Part shown: positions 8,327-15,438 of the stretch, piece by piece | Layout of the letters: every line of letters starts with the position of its first letter | How positions within the stretch are numbered: position 1 is the stretch's first letter | Assembly: GCF_040720935.1 (NCBI RefSeq) | Contig: NZ_JBFDAE010000016.1 | Coordinates: forward strand, 1 to 64,000 | Source: Jejuia sp040720935 | Lineage (GTDB): Bacteria; Bacteroidota; Bacteroidia; Flavobacteriales; Flavobacteriaceae | Length of the DNA stretch: 64,000 nt | Direction: 5' to 3' | Program-made: the position numbers and the translations under genes | Notes under the pieces: generated by a model | What the model was told of the DNA's origin: nothing | Seen by the model: only the letters and a program-made list of their open reading frames with translations | The model's database searches: none

Positions 8327-11300
8327 TTAGAATGTTACTGTTAAACCCAAAGCAAAACGTTTGGTTGAAGGTACATTGTTCCTACCTAAACCTCCATCGG
8401 TTTCTGGATCATAATTCACATGTTCTGGGAAATTAGGTGCTATGTACCATAAATTCCGTCCTGTCAAGTTAAAGTCGATTCTATCAAAAGGCAACTTTCC
8501 TGTTTTATTATCAAGGGTATAACCCACCGAAATTTCTCGAATCCTGAATACCGAAGCATCCCACATACTTAAATCATTCGCATTATAGTAGTTTGAGAAT
8601 ACCGTTCTCAATCCATTAAGTTGGATGGTATTTGGTATTTTATTTCCGTTAGGATCCAAAAGAATATCACCTGATTCATCATCAGCCAAAAAACCAGGAA
8701 TCACAAAAGAACCATTTCTGTTTTCAGTATCCCGAGTAACGCCACGCTCTAGCATATCTTCTACAGACCTTGAAGAAATATCGCCCCCATGTCTATACTC
8801 TATTTGAGCCCCAAACGTGAAGTTTTTGTAACTAAAACTGTTAATGGCCGTCCATCTCCAATCTGGGTTTGGATCTCCAATTACTTTTGGGTCTATCCCA
8901 ACATCAGAGCTCACAATTACCTCTCCTACACGGGTGCTGGAACCATTGCCACTAATCAAAAGATTTCCTTCTTCATCCCTAAGTGCATAATCCCCAATGA
9001 TTGCATTTATGGGACGCCCTTCAACGGCCCATCTGTCGGCATCAGCATCAAGTCTTATATTGGCTCCTGTTTCGGTAGTTTCAACAACCAAGGATTCATC
9101 GGCTGTAAAAATATTTCGGAAGTTCCATCTAAAATTTTCATTTTTAATGATATCGATACCTAAATCGATTTCAATACCTTCATTATCAATTCTACCAAGG
9201 TTGATAAATTTCTCATCAAACCCTGTGGATAAGGATAAAGGAGAAGCTACTATTTGGTCTTCGGATATTCTCTTGTAAAGCGATGTTTCCAAAGTCACCC
9301 TATTTCTGAACAACTTGGCCTCAATACCGATTTCAAATTCTTTGTGCAGTTCAGGTTTTAAATCTGGATTGGCAAAAATCCTACTGAATCTATTGGTAAC
9401 TGGAAGCGTTCCATCCGGTGACGCAAAACGCATCGCATCAATAATAAGGGTGTTTCTTGTTCTATAGGCTTCAGGATAACCCGAGGAAGTAGCATAAGCA
9501 CCTCTAAGTTTTAAGTAATTTATAACATCTCCACCAAAATCAAACGCTGATGTTGGAATAAAGGAAACCGAAGCTCCTGGATAAAATAAGGATTGATTTT
9601 CTGTTTCAACCGTACTGCCCCAATCATTTCTTCCAGATAAAGTAACATATAAGTAATTTTTATAGCCAAACTGGAATTGCCCGAATACACCGGCAATATT
9701 TTCATCCTCGGTAGTAAAACCAGATTCTGAAGTCGTAAAATTGCTTGGTCTTAAAAAGCCATAATTGATTTGTCCTTGAGAGTCTGATGACAATCTCTTA
9801 ATTTTGGTCAACTTAGAATTGACACCTACCTGGGCTTCCAGATTGATATCATCTGTTAAATTCTTATTATAACCTAAGATGACTGTTTGATCTACGGTTA
9901 CTTCCTTTCTGTAATCAATATTTAAATAACCATTTCTGAATTCATCATTATTGAAGCCTCCCTTATTTGAATAATCAAAGGTGTCCAGTTGTTCGCTATC
10001 GTAACCCACCCTGTAGGTAAGGTTAAAGTCATCATTTAATTTATAATTGGCGTTTACCGTACCAAATACCCTCACTATATCATCCTCAATCCCGGCATTG
10101 TTAAGCACCCAAAGTGGATTTGTATCGTTTCTATAATACACGGATTCTCCTGTTAATGGGTTTTGATATGGTAGCTCAGTTAAATCAATATTTCTAGGCA
10201 AGTAAAAGGAACGTCTGAAAATTTCTTGAGACTGTACCCTGTTTACCTTTCTGGTGGTATAGTTTAAGGTAGCTGAAAGGTTTAATTTATCACTTACCTG
10301 TGCATTGCCCCCTATTCCGATGTTGAAACGCTTTAAATCATTGTTGGCGAGAATACCTTTTTCATCTGTATAACCAGCTGAAATACTGTAAGCTAATTTT
10401 TCCTGTGAGGTGGTAACATTCAGGGCGTAAATAGTTCCGATACCGGTTTCGAACATGTTTTTAACATTGCCCCTTTTTGCTTCATAAGGCACGGTAGCAC
10501 CATCAAACTCTGGAAAAATATTACCGAGTGCGGCATAAGGGTGAACAACTTCATCAAGCTCATCAAACGATGGTCCCCACACTGATAAAAATGTTGGTAT
10601 AAAAGCTCCTGCCTGACCTTGTCCAAAGGAATTTTGATATTCTGGTAATTGCGAAACTGTATTGGTATATGCTGTTGTTGAAAACGAAGCCGTTGTTTTA
10701 CTTTCGCCCATAGCAGCATTACCACTTTTGGTCTGTATTAAAATAACACCATTTCTACCTTCGCTTCCATAGAGTACTGCGGCATTAAACCCTTTAAGGA
10801 TACTCATGTCTTGAATATCGTTTGGATCAATATCGCGCAAAAGTCCATTAAAAGGCACATTGTTAACAACAATTAACGGGTTGTTGGATTGTGTTAAGGA
10901 AATATTACCCCTAATCCTAATTGGCGAAGATGAACCCGTTTGCCCATCTGCTTGCGAAATGCTAACCCCGGCAATTTTACCTTGTAGTGTTCTTGCCAAA
11001 TCTGCCTCAGGACGTTTCTCCACTTCTTCCGATTTTACCTGTGTAACGGCATAACCCAAAGCCTTTTTAGATTTTCTAATCCCTTGCGCAGTAACAACAA
11101 CCTCTGCAAGACTCTCTGCGTCTTCCTGTAGGGTTATATTAATTACACTTTGATTATCAACTGTAATTTGTCGTGTTTGGTAACCCAAATAGCTTATTTC
11201 TAGAACCGCTCCCTTGTTTACCTCTAAACTGAAATTACCGTCAAAATCTGTGGACGTCCCCGTTGAAGTTCCCTGGACAACAATATTAACCCCCGGCAAG

Positions 11301-11407
11301 GGAACGCCATTGTTGTCTTTTACTGTTCCATTTATAGTTTGCTGTGCGAATGTAAATGCACTACAAATCATAAACACCAGTATTGAAACACATAGTTTTC
11401 TGTTCAT
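8327..11407 (-). CDS. SusC/RagA-family TonB-dependent outer-membrane transporter
   Basis: TonB-dependent receptor that forms the outer-membrane pore beneath a SusD lid. Seen: a cleaved signal peptide ending at FAQQ, a carboxypeptidase-D regulatory-like beta domain (about 22-105; motif GTVKDNNGVPLPGVNI), and a plug domain (about 110-230) with VLYGSEGRNGVILIQTK. A 22-strand-type barrel follows and ends in an aromatic residue (LGLTVTF). Length 1026 residues is typical. Its neighbours are an M14 peptidase lipoprotein 14 bases upstream and susD downstream, in one operon. Unlike carbohydrate utilisation loci there is no glycoside hydrolase nearby, only peptidases and D-amino-acid enzymes, so the imported compound is probably a peptide. 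Confidence 0.95.
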   Translation of the reverse strand: MNRKLCVSILVFMICSAFTFAQQTINGTVKDNNGVPLPGVNIVVQGTSTGTSTDFDGNFSLEVNKGAVLEISYLGYQTRQITVDNQSVINITLQEDAESLAEVVVTAQGIRKSKKALGYAVTQVKSEEVEKRPEADLARTLQGKIAGVSISQADGQTGSSSPIRIRGNISLTQSNNPLIVVNNVPFNGLLRDIDPNDIQDMSILKGFNAAVLYGSEGRNGVILIQTKSGNAAMGESKTTASFSTTAYTNTVSQLPEYQNSFGQGQAGAFIPTFLSVWGPSFDELDEVVHPYAALGNIFPEFDGATVPYEAKRGNVKNMFETGIGTIYALNVTTSQEKLAYSISAGYTDEKGILANNDLKRFNIGIGGNAQVSDKLNLSATLNYTTRKVNRVQSQEIFRRSFYLPRNIDLTELPYQNPLTGESVYYRNDTNPLWVLNNAGIEDDIVRVFGTVNANYKLNDDFNLTYRVGYDSEQLDTFDYSNKGGFNNDEFRNGYLNIDYRKEVTVDQTVILGYNKNLTDDINLEAQVGVNSKLTKIKRLSSDSQGQINYGFLRPSNFTTSESGFTTEDENIAGVFGQFQFGYKNYLYVTLSGRNDWGSTVETENQSLFYPGASVSFIPTSAFDFGGDVINYLKLRGAYATSSGYPEAYRTRNTLIIDAMRFASPDGTLPVTNRFSRIFANPDLKPELHKEFEIGIEAKLFRNRVTLETSLYKRISEDQIVASPLSLSTGFDEKFINLGRIDNEGIEIDLGIDIIKNENFRWNFRNIFTADESLVVETTETGANIRLDADADRWAVEGRPINAIIGDYALRDEEGNLLISGNGSSTRVGEVIVSSDVGIDPKVIGDPNPDWRWTAINSFSYKNFTFGAQIEYRHGGDISSRSVEDMLERGVTRDTENRNGSFVIPGFLADDESGDILLDPNGNKIPNTIQLNGLRTVFSNYYNANDLSMWDASVFRIREISVGYTLDNKTGKLPFDRIDFNLTGRNLWYIAPNFPEHVNYDPETDGGLGRNNVPSTKRFALGLTVTF

Positions 11408-11421
11408 ACTTTTTAGTTTAG

Positions 11422-12648
11422 TTAATTATTATTTGCTTTAGTTAAAATTTTCATCATTTCCTTGGCTGTTACCTTCCCAATAGTTTTTATTCTTTCTTTG
11501 GGCGTGGCATCTCCTATTTCGTAAGTTATGCCTACGGCATTGTGTCCATATAAAAACCAACCTTTTGATACTGGTTTTGTACTATTGCCCGCAGCTTCAT
11601 TTACCTTGTAGTCTGGAATATTTTCTTCCAGAGCAACAAACCAATCTTCAATGAAGTTTGGAAGTGCAGTCGTTTTTCTAATATTGTTGGTATAGAAAAC
11701 GTCCTTGTAGGTAGAATGAAAATCCAATCCCAAAACGATCCTTGCCCTATTTTTCTTTAAAAATTTTGTAATGAATTCAACAGTTTGCTTAACCTCAGGT
11801 TGATTGTATTGCGACCAGTCTCGATTGGTGTCAACACCACCTGCATTATGTCGCCAATGGCCTAAATCCACACCATCGGGATTCAATATGGGAAATGCCA
11901 AAACGTGATATTGACTAAGAAAATCCTTAGATAATTGGGAGTCATCCAAAATGGTTTCCAAAAAATATTGGTAGGCATAAAAACCCGTAACTTCCGGTGG
12001 GTGCTGTCTCGTTAATAAAACCACCACATCTTTCCCTTTAGGATCACCTATGCCAATATCTAAAACGGGCAAATCCCTACCTAAAATGGATGTCCCATAG
12101 CTTTTTAGCGTTACATAATCCTTACCCGAAATTAAATTGTTTACCCAAGCTTTTGTATCATTATAAGTTTTCAATTCTTGGGCCGAAATAGTAAGGGGCT
12201 TGCTGTTTAATTCTATTTTGACGGTTACGGTATTATCGTTTCGATAAACATTTGTGGAATCAAGAATGCTCCAGGAATTATTTCTATATAGTTTCGGGAT
12301 ATAGCGATGCTTATGTTCCTCGGGATATTGAAATCTGATATAAAACGGTTTAGATGTATCAGACCATACCTTAAATGCATAATACGCACTATGATTAATA
12401 GGTTCATTTTCAGGAGCAATAATAGCTTTTGCAGTACTATCGTTTAGTTTTTCAAATCCATTTAGTCTGGCTCCATCAAATTCATTACTGGCATATATCC
12501 CCAAATCTTCTAGCTCAAAAGTTTTTTTGATTTGATATTCTATGGGTTTGGACTGAGTATCTATAGGTGTTTTAAAGCTGACTGTTTTTACAGAAGAGCA
12601 ACCTAAAAACACAAGAAATCCCAGGAATAAAAAGGACAACCTTGCCAT
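11422..12648 (-). CDS. M14 zinc carboxypeptidase-like lipoprotein, first gene of the SusCD operon
   Basis: Paralogue of the peptidase at 3246-4412. Seen: lipobox FLVFLGC (Cys17), a beta domain up to about residue 165, then the M14 domain with zinc ligands His216 and Glu219 (RQHPPE) and His311 (DFHSTY), the motif ILNPDGVDLGHWRHN, and the likely catalytic Glu377 in TYEIGD. All key residues are kept, so it should be active. It is the first gene of the minus-strand operon and its ATG faces the divergent MocR-type regulator across 94 bases. The lipid anchor would put it at the outer membrane near SusCD, where it could trim peptides before or after uptake. The two M14 copies differ enough to suggest different specificities; which bond each cuts is not known. 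Confidence 0.87.
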   Translation of the reverse strand: MARLSFLFLGFLVFLGCSSVKTVSFKTPIDTQSKPIEYQIKKTFELEDLGIYASNEFDGARLNGFEKLNDSTAKAIIAPENEPINHSAYYAFKVWSDTSKPFYIRFQYPEEHKHRYIPKLYRNNSWSILDSTNVYRNDNTVTVKIELNSKPLTISAQELKTYNDTKAWVNNLISGKDYVTLKSYGTSILGRDLPVLDIGIGDPKGKDVVVLLTRQHPPEVTGFYAYQYFLETILDDSQLSKDFLSQYHVLAFPILNPDGVDLGHWRHNAGGVDTNRDWSQYNQPEVKQTVEFITKFLKKNRARIVLGLDFHSTYKDVFYTNNIRKTTALPNFIEDWFVALEENIPDYKVNEAAGNSTKPVSKGWFLYGHNAVGITYEIGDATPKERIKTIGKVTAKEMMKILTKANNN

Positions 12649-12693
12649 ATTATTGTAGTTTGTTTTAGTTAGTTATCATAAAATTAATTAAAA

Positions 12694-12742
12694 AATTGGT
12701 TATATTGCACATACCAATTTTAAACAAAAGAGCATACCAATT
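12694..12742. promoter_or_regulatory. ATACCA-type operator boxes for the MocR regulator
   Basis: The divergent intergenic region holds two direct copies of ATACCAATT (12711-12719 and 12734-12742; start-to-start distance 23 bases) and one inverted AATTGGT (12694-12700), which forms a dyad with the first copy. The second copy ends at the base before the regulator's ATG. GabR of Bacillus, a regulator of the same family, binds direct repeats of ATACCA, so these are good candidate sites for autoregulation and for control of the divergent operon. Confidence 0.65.
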
Positions 12743-14227
12743 ATGCATTTCAACATAAAAAGCATCTTGGATAATAATGGTTTTGGAAACAAGGATGATT
12801 ACAAAAATATTTATGTTCATTTATACGATTCTCTCAAAAAAGCCATCATAACTAAAGCATTGCCAGATGGTGTTAAACTACCACCTTCCAGAGTTTTGGC
12901 TCGAGATTTAGAAATATCGCGAAGTACTGTTTTAAAGGCCTACGATTTATTGGTTTTAGAAAAATATGTCTCCTCTAAAGTTGGCTCAGGATACTATATT
13001 GGCACGTCAAAAAATAAAAAAATCCAGTACAATTTAAATGTCCAATTTGAAAAAGGCAACTATCCCAAAATCTCAAAAAGAGGGATGGCCTTCAAAAAAG
13101 GGCTACAAATTATTAACGCAAAGTCAGATACCGGTGTGGCATTCCGCCCTGGTTTGCCCCCTTTGGATATTTTCCCTGTTAATCAATGGAAAAAAATCAC
13201 AAATGACTATTGGAGAACCGTAAAATCGTCTCAACTTTCTTATTCAGAAACTGGTGGATTAAAAGTTTTAAGAGATAATATTTCAAACTATTTAAAGCTG
13301 TACAGAAATATTGAATGCCATTCCGATCAAATCATTATTACCACCGGATCCTTACATTCTTTATCGCTAATTGCAGATGCATTAATTGACAAGAACGATG
13401 ACGTTGTCATTGAAAACCCCACATATCCCTTGGCTTATAATCTATTCAAAAGTCTTAAATCTACTATTCATTGCACAAATATTGATGAGGAAGGTATTGT
13501 CCTTAAACATATGGAATCTCAAAAACCAAAATTAGTTTACACTACACCTTCAAACCAGTATCCTACAGGTATAAAAATGAGTTTCAACAGACGCATTGAA
13601 CTACTGAACTGGGCCAGCAAAAAAAACACATTTGTTATTGAAGACGATTACGACCACGAGTTTAGCAATTGGGAAAACCCAATTTCATCTATTTTCAGCT
13701 TAGACAAGCAACAGCGCACTATCTATTTAGGAACATTTAATAAATTGCTCCACCCATCAATTCGTATGGGCTACATGATTGTTCCTTATTACCTTTTGGA
13801 TACAGTAATTGGACTATATAAACAGTCCAGCCGTTTTGTTCCACCAGCTTCCCAGAATATCTTAAGTACCTTTATTGAAAAAGATTACCTAAACAAACAT
13901 TTACGAAAAGTGATCGAAGCCACGTTTGAACGTAAGGCATTCTTTTTAAAACATTTTAATGATGATTTTGAAAACGAAATTACAATCAACACAAAAAATA
14001 CTGGACTCCACTTTATCGGTAAAATAGATTCGAAAATAAACGATACTGAGATTTCAAACCATTTTGCAGATAATGGAATTATAACGCACGCGTATTCGAA
14101 ATACTTTATTGATGGAAGTAAAAAAAACGGTCTAGTTATGGGTTACAGTTCTGTGAACACTAAGGTTATAAGGGAAACCATTAATAAAATGAGAAAAGAA
14201 TATGTAAGGTTTTTAAGTAAAAGTTAA
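12743..14227 (+). CDS. MocR/GabR-family transcriptional regulator with aminotransferase domain
   Basis: PLP-dependent regulator combining a GntR-type winged helix with a fold-type-I aminotransferase domain. Seen: the DNA-binding part (about 20-90; motif LPPSRVLARDLEISRSTV followed by YDLL), a linker, then the aminotransferase part with SYSETGGLKVLRDNI, VIENPTYP, TTPSNQYPTG, EDDYDHEF and the PLP-binding lysine in GTFNKLLHPSIRMGY (Lys334). Proteins of this family sense amino acids or pyridoxal phosphate and usually regulate a neighbouring amino-acid operon. Here the neighbour is the divergent M14-SusCD operon, and ATACCA boxes lie between the two. I infer that the effector is an amino acid released from the imported peptide, perhaps D- or L-glutamate or a diamino acid. 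Confidence 0.9.
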   Translation: MHFNIKSILDNNGFGNKDDYKNIYVHLYDSLKKAIITKALPDGVKLPPSRVLARDLEISRSTVLKAYDLLVLEKYVSSKVGSGYYIGTSKNKKIQYNLNVQFEKGNYPKISKRGMAFKKGLQIINAKSDTGVAFRPGLPPLDIFPVNQWKKITNDYWRTVKSSQLSYSETGGLKVLRDNISNYLKLYRNIECHSDQIIITTGSLHSLSLIADALIDKNDDVVIENPTYPLAYNLFKSLKSTIHCTNIDEEGIVLKHMESQKPKLVYTTPSNQYPTGIKMSFNRRIELLNWASKKNTFVIEDDYDHEFSNWENPISSIFSLDKQQRTIYLGTFNKLLHPSIRMGYMIVPYYLLDTVIGLYKQSSRFVPPASQNILSTFIEKDYLNKHLRKVIEATFERKAFFLKHFNDDFENEITINTKNTGLHFIGKIDSKINDTEISNHFADNGIITHAYSKYFIDGSKKNGLVMGYSSVNTKVIRETINKMRKEYVRFLSKS

Positions 14228-14373
14228 TTCCATTACATAAAAAACAAGGATAGACTACATTCCAGTAATTAAAACAAAAATCATGGGTTAAGGCCAGTTT
14301 GTATTTGCATAGTGTCCCGCTTTTAAGTATCCGTGTTTATCGGATCAATTTCAATGATAGTCTAAAAAATCAT

Positions 14374-14406
14374 AAAACCTTATAAATCGTAAATTTACAA
14401 GGTTTT
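14374..14406. terminator. Hairpin between the MocR gene and tRNA-Pro
   Basis: AAAACCTT and AAGGTTTT form an 8-bp stem around a 17-base loop that itself contains the palindrome GTAAATTTAC. A and T runs on both sides allow use in either direction. It could end the MocR transcript and the opposing tRNA-Pro transcript. Confidence 0.5.
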
Positions 14407-14433
14407 AGTTTTCTATGATATTCATCATTTTTG

Positions 14434-14508
14434 TCGGGGTGGCAGGATTCGAACCTGCGGCCTCCACGTCCCAAACGTGGCGCGATAACCGGGCTACGCT
14501 ACACCCCG
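14434..14508 (-). tRNA. tRNA-Pro (anticodon UGG), intact copy
   Basis: Read on the minus strand, the 75-base sequence folds as a cloverleaf. The acceptor arms CGGGGTG and CACCCCG pair over 7 bp, with discriminator base A at 14434. The anticodon arm is CCACG-TTTGGGA-CGTGG, giving anticodon TGG. The T arm is GCAGG-TTCGAAT-CCTGC. CCA is not encoded. Its first 10 bases double as the last three codons and stop of a GIY-YIG ORF (14499-14847) on the same strand. The only promoter-like signal I see for it is beyond the whole repeat array, near 15.33 kb. Broken copies of the same gene lie at 14874-14944 and 15210-15304. Confidence 0.93.
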
Positions 14509-14847
14509 AACTGATTATCTTCTAAATATCTTTTTGCTCCTCGCTTTTTTATTTTTCTTTCCAAAAGCAATGCCAATGATCTATTCTCTACTTTAAATGT
14601 AATGATTAGATCCCATGGTACTCCATGTTTTGTGGATGCAACAAGACCTTTATTGTGTCTTTCCAATCTATTTTCGATATTNNNNNNNNNNNNNNNNNNN
14701 NNNNNNNNNNNNNNNNNNNNNNNNNNNNNNNNNNNNNNNNNNNNNNNNNNNNNNNNNNNNNNNNNNNNNNNNNNNNNNNNNATTTGTTTGACCAACATAA
14801 TACCTAGAACGTGTTTTACTATATAATATATAAACTCTATAATCCAT
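14499..14847 (-). CDS. GIY-YIG nuclease-domain protein, copy interrupted by the assembly gap
   Basis: The ORF starts at ATG 14847 with the same N-terminus as the copy at 14857-15183 (MDYRVYILYSKTR, then YYVGQT). It is broken by 100 N, then continues with NIENRLERHNKG and LLERKIKKRGAKRYL to a TAG at 14499-14501. Joining the two flanks with a gap of zero restores the frame and gives 82 residues, the normal size of stand-alone GIY-YIG family proteins. Two base differences from the other copy are visible (one changes Thr to Ile in the LITTF stretch). The last three codons and the stop are bases of the intact tRNA-Pro. GIY-YIG proteins of this small family are predicted DNA nucleases; the role of this one is unknown. 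The call depends on how the gap is resolved. Confidence 0.6.
14682..14781. other. 100-base assembly gap
   Basis: A run of exactly 100 N, the usual placeholder for a gap of unknown size. The left flank ends TTTTCGATATT and the right flank begins ATTTGTTTGACC. In the complete copy these two strings are directly adjacent (about 15107-15128). The gap therefore hides either nothing or a whole number of further repeat units. Confidence 0.97.
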
Positions 14848-14855
14848 CTGTGGTG

Positions 14856-14935
14856 GTCACGCCTCAAGCGTGACGGCCTCCACGTCCCAAACGTGGCGCG
14901 ATAACCGGGCTACGTCCTGCCACGCCTTAGCGTGG
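14856..14935. repeat. REP-like hairpins in the second tRNA-Pro copy
   Basis: Two small palindromes replace parts of the tRNA: GTCACGCCTCAAGCGTGAC at 14856-14874 (7-bp stem, 5-base loop), which stands where the T arm should be, and CCACGCCTTAGCGTGG at 14920-14935 (6-bp stem, 4-base loop), inserted in the 5' part of the tRNA. They share the core ACGCCTnA(A)GCGT. The first also supplies the TGA stop (14857-14859) of the GIY-YIG ORF. Confidence 0.8.
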
Positions 14936-15183
14936 TACACCCCGAACTGATTATCTTCTAAATATCTTTTTGCTCCTCGCTTTTTTATTTTTCTTTCCAA
15001 AAGCAATGCCAGTGATCTATTCTCTACTTTAAATGTAGTGATTAGATCCCATGGTACTCCATGTTTTGTGGATGCAACAAGACCTTTATTGTGTCTTTCC
15101 AATCTATTTTCGATATTATTTGTTTGACCAACATAATACCTAGAACGTGTTTTACTATATAATATATAAACTCTATAATCCAT
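14857..15183 (-). CDS. GIY-YIG nuclease-domain protein, complete copy with hairpin-derived tail
   Basis: Small GIY-YIG family protein of 108 residues. Seen: the namesake motifs as VYILYS (residues 5-10) and YYVGQT (16-21), the conserved Arg/His region LERHNKG, and a C-terminal basic segment LERKIKKRGAKRYLEDN typical of the family. The usual domain ends near residue 82. In this copy the TAG that ends the neighbouring copy is lost because a hairpin sits in the tRNA fragment, so translation reads through tRNA-derived sequence and a second hairpin. This gives a 26-residue tail ending VTLEA, with the stop supplied by the hairpin. No transposase or integrase is nearby, so this protein is the only candidate enzyme for movement or amplification of the array. 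Its activity and target are unknown. Confidence 0.75.
   Translation of the reverse strand: MDYRVYILYSKTRSRYYVGQTNNIENRLERHNKGLVASTKHGVPWDLITTFKVENRSLALLLERKIKKRGAKRYLEDNQFGVYHAKAWQDVARLSRHVWDVEAVTLEA
14874..14944 (-). pseudogene. Broken tRNA-Pro copy 2
   Basis: Matches the intact tRNA-Pro over the variable region, anticodon arm and D arm (14874-14914) and the 5' acceptor strand (14936-14944). A 21-base segment with a hairpin (14915-14935) interrupts it near the D arm. The whole T arm and 3' acceptor strand are missing, replaced by another hairpin. It cannot form a tRNA. Confidence 0.85.
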
Positions 15184-15191
15184 CTGTGGTG

Positions 15192-15296
15192 GTCACGCCT
15201 CAAGCGTGACGGCCTCCACGTCCCAAACGTGGCGCGATAATAACGCCTTAAGCGTCATCTTCGACCAGGGCTACGTCCTGCCACGCCTTAGCGTGG
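15192..15296. repeat. REP-like hairpins in the third tRNA-Pro copy
   Basis: Three palindromes: GTCACGCCTCAAGCGTGAC at 15192-15210, a less perfect one with core ACGCCTTAAGCGT at 15243-15255 (extended 15240-15258), and CCACGCCTTAGCGTGG at 15281-15296. The first and third are the same elements as in copy 2. The middle one is an additional insertion within the anticodon-to-D-arm part, unique to this copy. Confidence 0.8.
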
Positions 15297-15304
15297 TACA
15301 CCCG
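15210..15304 (-). pseudogene. Broken tRNA-Pro copy 3
   Basis: Contains the tRNA-Pro variable region and anticodon arm, then a hairpin insertion of about 25 bases, the D-arm remnant (GGGCTACG), the second hairpin insertion, and an acceptor strand shortened by one C (CACCCG). No T arm follows. It is the copy nearest the putative tRNA promoter and is the most decayed of the three. Confidence 0.82.
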
Positions 15305-15327
15305 AATTAGTTATCTCTAACAGGCTG

Positions 15328-15356
15328 CAAATATACTTTTTTTAATCAATCTGCAA
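15328..15356 (-). promoter_or_regulatory. Putative promoter of the tRNA-Pro array
   Basis: On the minus strand a TATATTTG element (plus-strand 15328-15335) matches the Bacteroidota -7 consensus TAnnTTTG. A TTG lies 18 bases upstream (plus-strand 15354-15356). It is about 24 bases from the first broken tRNA copy and more than 800 bases from the intact tRNA. Intact tRNA-Pro is probably transcribed through the whole array. Confidence 0.6.
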
Positions 15357-15438
15357 TTCAATTTTATAAATTTAATTTTCAAGGTTTAAAAAATCAAATA
15401 TTGTACTTTATTGTATCTTTATATCAAATCTATTTACA

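Larger units (their letters stand above)
14502..15304. repeat. Tandem array of tRNA-Pro fragment plus GIY-YIG units
   Basis: The sequence running from the tRNA 5' acceptor end through the GIY-YIG ORF is present twice, followed by a third tRNA-like fragment. Comparing the position of the acceptor-end G (14508, 14944, 15304), the units are 336 bases (once the N run is removed) and 360 bases. The 24-base difference is explained by a hairpin insertion and one lost C in the third fragment. The two ORF copies are nearly identical, so the duplication is recent or kept uniform. Confidence 0.85.

Noticed and set aside
8789..9163. Plus-strand ORFs inside susC
   Set aside because: Antisense shadows of a long, well-supported TonB-dependent receptor gene.
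14602..14826. Plus-strand ORFs spanning the N run
   Set aside because: They exist only because unknown bases are not read as stops; the real coding frame is on the minus strand.
14782..14867. Alternative minus-strand reading frame upstream of the gap starting MRRDHHRW
   Set aside because: It arises because 100 N is not a multiple of three; with the flanks joined directly the GIY-YIG frame from 14847 is continuous.
14502..15304. Two extra tRNA-Pro genes
   Set aside because: The copies at 14874-14944 and 15210-15304 lack the T arm and 3' acceptor strand and are interrupted by hairpins, so they cannot fold as tRNAs.
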